From: Neolentinus lepideus HHB14362 ss-1 | Taxonomy: Eukaryota > Basidiomycota > Agaricomycetes > Gloeophyllales > Gloeophyllaceae | DNA length: 64,000 bases | Assembly (NCBI GenBank): GCA_001632425.1 | Contig: KV425570.1 | Location: 295,896 to 359,895 of the forward strand | Reading direction: 5' to 3' | Shown: positions 1 to 8,216 of the stretch, one piece after another | Numbering within the stretch: position 1 is the stretch's first letter | Layout: every line of letters starts with the position of its first letter | Position numbers and translations under genes: made by a program | The notes under the pieces: generated by a model | Seen by the model: the letters and a program-made list of their open reading frames with translations, nothing else | What the model was told of the DNA's origin: nothing | Database searches by the model: none

Positions 1-820
1 GCGAGTCGCAAGATGGACTAAAGAAAAGCTCTGACGCAAGTTTGAGATCTGAAGAGTGTGGTGAAGATAACTTGTTGTACAAACAGTAAAGTAATGGCTT
101 AAATACATAAGAACGACTACTCCATGTCTGATCCTATCTACCTACTATCGCGAATTGTGTCTCTGCTCAGCCTCACATCCATACGACCTGTACTGCCTTG
201 CCCCTAGTCCACATGCGCTCTGCGACCAATACCCTGCGCGACCAACTCTAGTATGCGTGCCACTCCGCGGATGAGAGCCAGTCGGGTGCGTCTTGACTTT
301 GCATTAGGGTGCGCCTCTTCGATGATCTGGGGGCGGGCTATGCTGCCGATGCTAGCGTGATGCTGCTGAAAGAGGGATAAAGGGCGGGGCCACTCTGTGG
401 TGCGGCGGTGTCGTGATAGTCGCGGTCGCACCATGTGTCGATGCGCACTGCACGCATAAGGAAAGTCACGCCAATAGAACTTGCGCTGATCCGAGGCGAC
501 GACGGGCTGTACGCCATATGGAAAGGCGCCCTGAGACACTGCCTCGGTTTGGACCGCAGTAAGAACACCGGCCGACGCATGCTGAAATGCCGATGACTCG
601 ACTGAATGACGTCCATCGTCCGAGCTACCGAGGAGCCGTCCTAAGTCCGCCGAGGAGCTGAGAGCCTTGTCGCTGGTGCGTAGGGTCGCTAGTGCGCGGA
701 GTACCGACAGTGCGCTATTGAGTCGCTAAGTCGCCGTTCCCACGAAGCGCGCGTAATCACCCTAAGTCGCGTTTTCTGGGGTCAGAAGCCAACTGGGCCT
801 ATCAGCGCATAAAGACTCGT
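1..820. other. Left-edge segment without a recognisable gene
   Basis: Two overlapping minus-strand frames (about 204-616) are open for roughly 100 codons, but they begin with non-ATG codons and contain no motif I recognise. The segment between 600 and 780 is comparatively GC-rich and repetitive in wording (recurring gtcgct and cgctagtg). It may be the remnant of a mobile element that borders the repeat block to the right, but nothing seen here proves that. Confidence 0.3.
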
Positions 821-841
821 CCTTCGTACCTCAGGACTCGT
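821..841. repeat. Copy 1 of a 20-bp terminal motif
   Basis: The sequence CCTTCGTACCTCAGGACTC followed by GTA occurs here. It recurs at 3431-3452 in the same orientation, and as an inverted, partly degraded copy at about 928-948. Here it abuts a fragment of the FunK1 pseudogene that starts at 844. This is what the end of an inverted-repeat transposon would look like, although I see no clear target-site duplication. Confidence 0.5.
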
Positions 842-1138
842 AAATGATGGAAAGATCGAAATTGTTCAGGACACTAACAACACCTCCATTCACTTGTGGT
901 AGAGGGCCACTGCTCCACATGGCATGGGTACAAGTCCTGAGGTCACTTGTTACATTTTCTGAGCATATTATAATAATTGTCAGAAATTTTTGTACTTCAT
1001 TATAATTGGAAAATGGTCTAAAATGGATTGTTGATCCCATTTTAATCCATCTTTCTGCTGGTAATCAATTATAATAATGTGGCATGGAAAGTCCCAACAA
1101 TATCACTGTAGCTATTGATTCCCCTCTACTGTGCCACC

Positions 1139-1372
1139 CACTACAAACTGTTGTTGTAGTGGGATTCCCTCAGTAAGAAGCCCTGCTGAGTGTGCATCAG
1201 GTATCCTGAAAGCAAAGAAAACACTAAAAATACAAAAATATTCCAAATAATGCACATGCATAGCATAAGCTGTTATTGAGAAGCAGGAAGAAAATTGAAC
1301 AAGTCCAAGAAAGTTATGCAGTAAATATTGAGGACAGATACTAAAAAATGACTTTGTAATGAGTTTGTAGTG
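1139..1372. mobile_element. CACTA-like short element, copy A
   Basis: The segment begins CACTACAAAC and ends GTTTGTAGTG, a perfect 10-bp terminal inverted repeat that starts with the CACTA motif typical of EnSpm-type transposons. It is 234 bp and encodes nothing. It resembles copy B at 2510-2732 along its length, for example through the shared stretch AAACACTAAAAATACAAAAA. The three bases on each side (acc and atc) do not form the expected 3-bp duplication, so assignment to the superfamily rests on the termini only. Confidence 0.5.
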
Positions 1373-1458
1373 ATCACTACAAGCAGACTAATAATTTACT
1401 CCACAGAACATTCCACTGATTGCTCATTTTGAGTGTATATAAACATGCCTTCACACAT

Positions 1459-1606
1459 GTCAGAAACTTCTGTGCCCCATTATAATGGATTACCAGAGAA
1501 AAGAAGGTTTTAAATGGATTTAAATGGGATTAAAAGTCTATTTTAATCTTATCTCAATCCATTTTTGACGATTTTTTAATTATAATGGGGTACTGAAATT
1601 TTTGAC
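1459..1606. mobile_element. 148-bp MITE-like element with 28-bp inverted repeats
   Basis: The left end GTCAGAAACTTCTGTGCCCC and the complement of the right end GTCAAAAATTTCAGTACCCC match over 28 bp with four differences, and both continue into ATTATAAT. The centre is AT-rich, with TTTAAATGGGATTAAA-type words. A more decayed relative with similar ends lies at about 979-1093. There is no coding capacity and no clear target duplication. This is the structure of a short non-autonomous DNA transposon. Confidence 0.6.
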
Positions 1607-1708
1607 AACTTCAAGACTCATAAAAATTACCACATTTAGAAGGTACAAACAATCACCTAAATAAATGTGCCAGCCACCCTGTGCTGTACAAATGTTTCTG
1701 ATATTTTT

Positions 1709-2330
1709 AGCAAATTTTCCGGTTTTCTGAGCAGAAATACGAGTTATTGATGACCAATGATGTAAACTGCATGTAAAACCTCACAGGACTTTCATGCCAT
1801 CTATGTCATGCTCTTGCTGGTATACCATGTTCACTCAATGAGCCCACTAATAAAGCCAGTACACCAGTATAAGGTAAGAGAGAGATATACAATATCAACA
1901 TTTACCATATTTGGAAGGTATAACCAAACAAATAAACAAAATTTGTATGTGTTGTACAAAATTTTCCGATTTTTCTCAGTGGAAATACCAGCTGTTGGTG
2001 ACCAATGATGTAAACAGTGTGTAAAATCTCACAAGATTTTAATGCTATCTATGTCATTCTCTACACACTCAATGAACAGACTAATAATGCCAGTAGACCA
2101 GTATAAGGTAAGAAAGATGCATACAACATCAATAATTGCCATATTTGGAAGGTGTGCACAAACAAGTAAACAATCAAATGGGTGGGTGACAGCCACCTTA
2201 GATTGTACAAATTTTTCTGATATTTTTAGCAAATTTTCCGATTTTTCTCAGTGGAAATACCAGCTGTTGGTGACCAATGATGTAAACAGTGTGTAAAATC
2301 TTGCGGAACTTTCATATTGTCTACGTCATT
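1709..2330. repeat. AT-rich tandem repeat, about 2.5 copies of a 250-270 bp unit
   Basis: The phrase GACCAATGATGTAAAC recurs at 1751, 2000 and 2272. It is preceded each time by AAATTTTCCG-type sequence and followed by a long shared stretch containing CCAGTATAAGGTAAGA. Spacings of 249 and 272 bases define the unit. The copies differ by point changes and small indels. It does not appear to encode protein. Confidence 0.7.
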
Positions 2331-2509
2331 CTCTTCCTGGTATGCCAGGCCCACTCAATGAACTGATTGGTGAAGTCAGTAGGCAATTACAAGCTAACAT
2401 TATACACAAGAGTCTAGTAAGCTTGAAGCCCTTTGTGACCCGCGCGAGCAAGCATCTGGCCAATCAGAGGCCAGCATTTGGAATTGACACCACGCGACGC
2501 CACACCACC

Positions 2510-2732
2510 CACTACAAACCGTTGTTGTAGTCTGGTTCCCATGGTAAGAAATGCCTCTATGAGTGTACTGTGCCTCCTGAATGCAAATAAAACACTAAAA
2601 ATACAAAAATATTCTGAATAATGCGAATATATACCAAAAGCTTATATTGAGAAGTACGGAGAAAATGAGGCAAGTCTATGAAAGTGAGGAAGAAAATATT
2701 GAGAAATGAGACTACAAAATGAGTTTGTAGTG
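2510..2732. mobile_element. CACTA-like short element, copy B
   Basis: This is the partner of the element at 1139-1372, with the same ends (CACTACAAAC and GTTTGTAGTG), 223 bp, in the same orientation. Just inside the left end both copies have GTTGTTGTAG, which can fold back on the terminus. The flanking triplets (acc and act) are not identical. Confidence 0.5.
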
Positions 2733-2794
2733 ACTTTGTAGTGACGACTACAAGCAGACTTTTAATCAGACATCCAACATTCTAGTTAATACTA

Positions 2795-3341
2795 TGGTGC
2801 GGGTCGGCTAGTCACTGCCACTTTTGTACAGCGGCAAAATCGGGTCGGACTCGTCAAAAATTCAATTTTTGCCTTATTTTCCCCTAGATTTCATAGTAAA
2901 CTAAGCCTATCTGGGCACATCAATTGGCTGTAGATTTTATATAATACATACAGCACTTGTTGCATAGCACCACACCTCAAAACCACTTTTGATGTGATGG
3001 TCTGGGTGCAAAAGATGCTCAGCTGAGGGTAAGACAATTCAGTTCTCATCAATACACATCCCACAGACGGGTTCTGGAGATGCTGCTGCACTAGTTTGAC
3101 ACAGGCTGAAATAATTAGATTGTTGATTATGTCTATATATGGAAATACATTCCCATGTGGCAAAATATGATCTGGTCCAAAAATATATCTCGCCCAATTT
3201 TGACCCTATTGAAATTCTGTCTGGTAGAATTGTTCTATGCCCAAAATGGAGCATTTCTACTAGAGGAATAAGATAACAGAAAAAATATGGGGCTCCTACA
3301 TTCTTTGTACAAAAGTGGTGGTGACTAGCTGACCCGCACCA
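2795..3341. mobile_element. Tc1/mariner-like MITE with 36-bp inverted repeats and TA flanks
   Basis: The left end TGGTGCGGGTCGGCTAGTCA and the complement of the right end TGGTGCGGGTCAGCTAGTCA belong to inverted repeats of 36 bp with three mismatches, both running into CCACTTTTGTACA. The element is immediately flanked by TA at 2793-2794 and 3342-3343, the target duplication typical of Tc1/mariner elements. At 547 bp and without a transposase frame it would be non-autonomous. Confidence 0.75.
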
Positions 3342-3430
3342 TACAAAATTTTCACATACTGATTACTCGGCAGGGCATTCCCACGGGCTCATCGTTCGGC
3401 AGAGCGCTCATTCTGAGCATATATAAACAC

Positions 3431-3452
3431 TTTCCTTCGTACCTCAGGACTC
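3431..3452. repeat. Copy 2 of the 20-bp terminal motif
   Basis: CCTTCGTACCTCAGGACTC followed by ATA marks the right limit of the nested repeat block. FunK1-homologous sequence resumes directly after it. See the entry at 821-841. Confidence 0.5.
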
Positions 3453-3588
3453 ATAACTCGGGTGAACATCAGATTGTTCTCACTAATATCCTGGTGGTGA
3501 ATATTGTTCATCCAGAGAACACCATGACCTGCAAATCGTGTCGGAAATGCAGAGAAGAAGAACGAGGGAACGAAAATGCTCACAACAT

Positions 3589-4127
3589 CAGGAAATGCAA
3601 ATATCTCCAGATGGAGACAGTGTCTCCATGGCTCCATCTGGAGGATGCATCTCCATCTAGCATGTGACAGAGAGGCGTGGTCTGGATGGAGGCACTACTG
3701 TCTATAAAGTGGTCTCCTTGGAGTTGTTGTGGCCACAATGGGCATAATATATTTTGGATATCATGTAGCATGTATGGAAGGTTAATTTGGCAGCAATGCA
3801 GTGCATCCTTCAGGCTCTGTCCTACATATTACATGGAGCTTGGCTCCCAGAAACCTCCACAACCATCTTATACTGTCACAGATGTCCCAAATGGCCTCAT
3901 AAACAAGTTGGGTGTGGTACAGAAGCATACAACGAGTATATGGACTATCCTCAAGGTCCCAAGAAGCCCTACAATACCTAGCATCAGGTGTATAGGCTTT
4001 CACCACAGACCACGTGCTGTCTCCATGCAGCATGTGGCAGAGATGGCAGCCTCTGGATAATAGGGGTACCTTTCCAATCGCTCCATGTGCCTCCATATGG
4101 CTCGGCTGGAGAATTCCGGCTTTCCTG
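3589..4127. mobile_element. 539-bp inverted-repeat element inserted in the FunK1 pseudogene
   Basis: Sequence without counterpart in the intact kinase copy begins CAGGAAATGC and ends GGCTTTCCTG. The terminal inverted repeats match at 16 of 22 positions, sharing CAGGAAA and TCTCCAG. It is flanked on both sides by AT (3587-3588 and 4128-4129). It sits a few bases before the splice donor corresponding to 9048 of the intact copy. Internally it has several ctccatctgg-like words in both orientations, as expected of subterminal repeats. The reading frame of the kinase N-lobe runs into it and stops. No transposase is encoded. Confidence 0.72.
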
Positions 4128-6116
4128 ATGAACAGAAACAGTCCCAAAAAGCCTTCATGAATTCCTGTCCTGAGAGCTGAGAAATTGGCTCAAGTTTTTG
4201 AAATAACAGCACTCGAAGCCGGTGAAAAAGTTGTTTTCCTTGCGTCCTCGATATCTTCAGGATTCTCTCGACTCGCGCAGTGCACTCGTCCTCCCAATCA
4301 CCAGCAGCAAATAAAACTGGAACATGACCGCGAACATGCTTCGTCTCCCGGGAAGCAACTTCATACACAGCAGCAAGTATCTTGATCTCGTTCTCCCGTT
4401 GTTCATCGACATGATAGATCTTTGCGATCAAATCGTGATGAGAAAGCTTCGTATTTGGAGAGATGGGGAAAGGGTCCTCGCTTGTCGCGAGTATGGCAGT
4501 TGTGCCACAACTGAAGAGATGCAAGTATAAGGGAGTATCCCCTGCGTCGAGGGTCACGGTGACCTTAGCCAGCTCGGGTTGAGGCCCGTGAAGCTCTACA
4601 TAGAACAAACCATCGGTCTCTTTCTTCTTGAAAACGCGGTTGACACCCATGCGTGTTCGTCAAAACGTTGCAAGATATCGAGGAGAACAACAACATATGG
4701 AAGGTTCCTAATGAAGTTCATACCACCCAACTGGATCGCACCACTGCGGTCAAACCACCAAAGCCAGGTCATGCTGTCTGCCATCCTCGATTCTCAATGT
4801 GATATGTGAGGACATGTGAAAAGAATAAGAGTGAACCGATGATGACGAGCTGTGATGACTGGTTGATCGCAATAGACGATGAAAGTCGTTCAGCAGAGTA
4901 TATCGCTGCCTGCACGTTGGGAGGGAGCTTTCGTGCGGGCGGGTTCACATCAGGATCGGTTTCGTGTACGCGATTCGAGAAGGATTAACTGCGAGTGTCC
5001 GAAGGACCCAACTTGCCCATTGATCTCATGCCCTTCTTTGTCCTCTTGGAAGCTGCATTCCCACCATTGTCACTTTTACATTTCTTGGAATTTGAGACAT
5101 CTCCGCGTCCTTCTGGGGATGGCTCAGGAGAAACGTCCATGCTGTCGATAACCTTCCGAGCAGGAACTTCTTGTAGTTCATCGCTGAACTCGAGAGGAAT
5201 GAGCTCCATAGGCTTGTCCGTTTTCTTGAGTTCTAGCCCAACACGCAGCCTGCCGAAGGTAGTATCTTGCTTCGGTTCTTCGAGGGCCGCATTGAATGCA
5301 TGGTCCTTCCAAGCCTCAAGCCAATTCGGGGTCTCAGATACCCTGGCCTTAGTATTTTCATCAGTAGTGAGAAGAGCATCACGGAGCGTGAACCCGATGA
5401 CATCAGGTACGCGTACAGTCCGGCTGGAGAGGAGGTAGTTATCAACACCAATGTATTGCGAGTGGATAGGTTTAGGGTCATTGCGCTGGAAGATGAGACG
5501 GTCTTCCCCGTCGCAAGGAGAGCGCAGAAACGCTTCCGAAGGACCAGGCCTCTGCTGCTTCATTTCGAGAATCGTGTTCAGCAAGTTACAGAACGGCTTG
5601 TATCTGTTTCGTTCGATTGCCTCTTTGCGGCTGGGTACGATTAAGACACAATAAAGGAAATACAAAGCAGGATTAGACATACAACTCAAATAGTAACTTC
5701 TGAAGCCTATTCGTCTTCTTTTCTCCTCGCTTGTGGCCGTCCGGTAAGGAGAAAGCAGACTTCATCGCTGTGGCCTTGATGACATCCGTCCGGTCAGCGT
5801 TACACATGGCAACGGCATCACTTAGCAAGCTTTTCAGCACTTCGCTAAGCCGCTCAATAGTGGTGTCTTCCGTCTTCACGACCAGGCTCAGCAGGAACAG
5901 TAGGAAGGTATGAAACAGTACAGTCTCAGTTCGGTCCTTCAGTTCATTCTCGTACACACGTTTCACATCATACGCACTGTATTTTCAACTAGTGTGATTA
6001 GTGAGAGACAAATCACACATTGAAGAACGCATACTAGGCACTGGTTAACGTTCGACTGTTCCCTTTGCTCGCTGGGGTCGACTGGATTGGGTTGTCACCT
6101 GTAAAGACGTGAGATT

Positions 6117-6320
6117 TGAAGAAATCAACCAAAGACGATACGACGTGAGCGCGCTTGCCCTGAGCGGTCGGTTGCCCGAAGGGCAATCGCATACAGTACA
6201 TCCTGTAAATACGAATCTTATATACGATTTTCTTATCATCCCGAATATGGGCGCCTCCGGCGCCCCCCCTCGCGACCACATGCGAGCCTGCGAGCTCGAC
6301 CCGAAACCCGAATTCCAACA
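6117..6320. repeat. Left LTR of the TRIM-like element
   Basis: This 204-bp terminal repeat contains the hairpin GGTTGCCCGAAGGGCAA and a second GC-rich palindrome, GGCGCCTCCGGCGCC. It is nearly identical to 7015-7219. Confidence 0.88.
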
Positions 6321-6567
6321 CACTCCCCCGAGCGCAGCGGGCGAGCATACCGAAAGCACTCCCCGACACCCAACACTCCCCGAATCTACGCGGCGTACCC
6401 CGGTCACCCAACTCTGACATCCGGCCGATAGTCCATGCTCACAAAGAGCTACGACGGGCGACCCTTAGGCGCAAGGCGGCGGCAAATAACGTACGATGAT
6501 TCCAAAGCTCTCCAACAACTTTCCGGCATCCCAGTGACCCAACATCGACATCTCCGGCAACGGTAAT

Positions 6568-6722
6568 GGGCTTCGGCCCCCATAAGGCAATTCTTCGGCC
6601 CATCGAGCGGGCATTCACGACGCGCTTCGGCCCTCGGACGGGCGGTTCCTCGACACAACGACACTTCGGCCCATCGAACGGGCAACACACGGCGCTTCGG
6701 CCCTCGAGCGGGCAATTCACGG
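6568..6722. repeat. GC-rich tandem motif inside the TRIM-like element
   Basis: The word CTTCGGCCC followed by a TCGAACGGGC-like half recurs about four to five times at roughly 35-45 base spacing. It is followed by a CGG-rich stretch (about 6745-6850). The motif halves are inversely complementary in part, so transcripts could fold into short stems. No coding function is apparent. Confidence 0.6.
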
Positions 6723-7014
6723 TGGCAACGAGAAATGAGTGGACGGCGATGGCGGCGACACGGCGGCGGCAACGAGTGGTGGCGGATTCGGCCCCGGCGG
6801 CGGGTATACGGTCAGCGACAGCGGCGGCGAGAACACGGCGGCGGCGGCATGGCGTAGGGTAGTAGGTAGTCAGACCTAGCCAGCGTAGTCAACAGACAAC
6901 GAAAGTTTTAGCATACGAACGCGAGACCAGCGAGCGCAGCGAGCGGCGGGCTTCCGGCTGCCCCCGAGAAGCCTGCTTGGAATTTTGTACCCCCCAAGCG
7001 GGTAGACGCGATTG

Positions 7015-7219
7015 TGAAGAAATCAACCAAAGACAATACGACGTGAGCGCGCTTGCCCCGAGCGGTCGGTTGCCCGAAGGGCAATCGCGTACAGTACATC
7101 CTGTAAATACGAATCTTATATACGATTTTCTTATCATCCCGAATATGGGCGCCTCCGGCGCCCCCCCCTCGCGACCACATGCGAGCCCGCGAGCTCGACC
7201 CGAAACCCGAATTCCAACA
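7015..7219. repeat. Right LTR of the TRIM-like element
   Basis: This 205-bp direct copy of 6117-6320 is followed directly by the target duplication AGATT and then by the FunK1 first-exon sequence. Confidence 0.88.
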
Positions 7220-7344
7220 AGATTTCCGGGGTGTAGTGGGCGGATCCATAGGTGGTCGAACGCGTAGCGAGTCTCAGTTCAACGCGAAAGCGTGTTCTTT
7301 GGCCGTGTTGGCTCAATCACGTGACATGTGGCGGCCTGACTTGA

Positions 7345-8216
7345 GGCCCCAAATTTCAAATCAGGCAGGCAGTTGCAAAATTACGTCTGTGTTAACGCTA
7401 CTCGAACAGTAAGTCCGTCAGTTGCTTGAGGTTCTGGTAGTAGATGCGCGTATATCCGATACATTCACCTACTCGATCGACAAGCCGTGCCCAGAACGCA
7501 GTGACCCAGACGGTGCCACTCTGCTCCAAGGTCAGTACGGCGAATCCGTATATATGTGAGCTGCTTGGTACGGGTTGGAAGGCGTGAAGACGGGCCTGGA
7601 CTTGGTGGTTGAATCTTGAAGGTGTGCACGACGGAGAGTGATATGTTGGAGATAGTGTAAGATGCCGAGGAGTATTAGGAAGGGGAAGAAGCTCACGGAG
7701 CAGATTCTCGGAAGCGAGATTAAGTATTGTACATGCTATTCGAGAGTTAACAGAGTAGCTCGTATCCTGTTCTACATATAGTCGCTTCGACACTGGAGAA
7801 CTGCATCGGGAGGGGCGGATGGTGGTCAAGAACTACCGATTTCGCGCGAGACAACGAAGAATCAATCAGAGGAGCCTAGTGTACAGGATTTATAAAGACA
7901 TGGGCATCGTAATAGCGCTACATATGTAAACCAAAGCATCGCGGACGGATGAAAACGACTGTAGCAGTGACATGGAGGTCCTCGCTTCTGATGATAGAAA
8001 CATTATTCATTCCAGTGGTTGAACAATAGTCCGTCAAGCTAATTAGACGGCTGAACTCTGCAATGAAAATCCCGATCATGACAACACGTAGGAGACACGG
8101 GAAATGTAAGCATAAACAAGGGCCGGATATTAGCTGGTGGCCTCAGCCGGAGCGACATGGAAGGCGAGAGCATTGAAGCTTGTCTGTCAAGCGTCTACGC
8201 GGATGGTGTTCAGTCA
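7345..8216. other. Spacer between the two FunK1 copies
   Basis: A minus-strand frame at 7398-7829 is open for 143 codons, but it has no ATG start and no recognisable domain. Nothing else gene-like is visible. The left part (7220-7340) is still promoter-like sequence shared with 11033-11165. Confidence 0.4.

Larger units (their letters stand above)
928..3452. mobile_element. Nested repeat block, possible inverted-repeat transposon remnant
   Basis: An AT-rich, non-coding block separates two pieces of the FunK1 pseudogene. Its ends carry an inverted motif: TACAAGTCCTGAGGT near 928 and its approximate complement ACCTCAGGACTCATA ending at 3452. Inside are two CACTA-like short elements (1139-1372 and 2510-2732), a 148-bp inverted-repeat element (1459-1606), a tandem array (1709-2330) and a TA-flanked element (2795-3341). 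The short open frames inside contain no transposase motifs I recognise. The outer pair of ends could define one large element that later received the others, or the motif could be coincidental debris. The nesting itself is clear. Confidence 0.5.
6117..7219. mobile_element. TRIM-like LTR retrotransposon (terminal-repeat retrotransposon in miniature)
   Basis: Two direct repeats, 6117-6320 (204 bp) and 7015-7219 (205 bp), start with TGAAGAAATC and end with ATTCCAACA, so they have the canonical TG...CA ends of LTRs. They differ by only four transitions and one C in a homopolymer. The whole 1103-bp unit is flanked by the 5-bp duplication AGATT (6112-6116 and 7220-7224). It lies inside the first exon of the FunK1 pseudogene; the intact copy lacks it. 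The 694-bp interior has no gag or pol frame. I see neither a TGG-type primer-binding site after the left LTR nor a clear purine tract before the right one. Mobilisation in trans by a full-length relative is the usual assumption for such elements. Confidence 0.88.
844..7249 (-). pseudogene. FunK1-type protein kinase pseudogene, broken by insertions
   Basis: This is a second copy of the kinase gene at 8217-11071 and can be aligned to it piece by piece: 844-893 with about 8875-8925, 3453-3588 with about 8927-9048, 4128-6116 with about 9050-11032, and 7220-7340 with the start and promoter. The reading frame would begin at 7249 with M-D-P-P-T-T-P-R-K. It is interrupted by an LTR element at 6117-7219 (first exon), by an inverted-repeat element at 3589-4127 (at an exon end) and by a 2.5-kb repeat block from about 894 to 3452. 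The C-terminal exon of the intact copy has no counterpart here. Small lesions also exist: the frame stops near 4985, and the splice acceptor matching 9712 in the intact copy is GA instead of AG. The N-terminal half (4985-5966) and the N-lobe (about 4130-4780) are still well conserved, so the damage is not ancient. Confidence 0.88.

Noticed and set aside
204..616. Overlapping minus-strand open frames at the left edge
   Set aside because: They have non-ATG starts and no motif, and two frames of similar length overlap, as expected by chance in GC-rich DNA.
7398..7829. 143-codon minus-strand open frame between the FunK1 copies
   Set aside because: It has no ATG start, no splice support and no recognisable domain.
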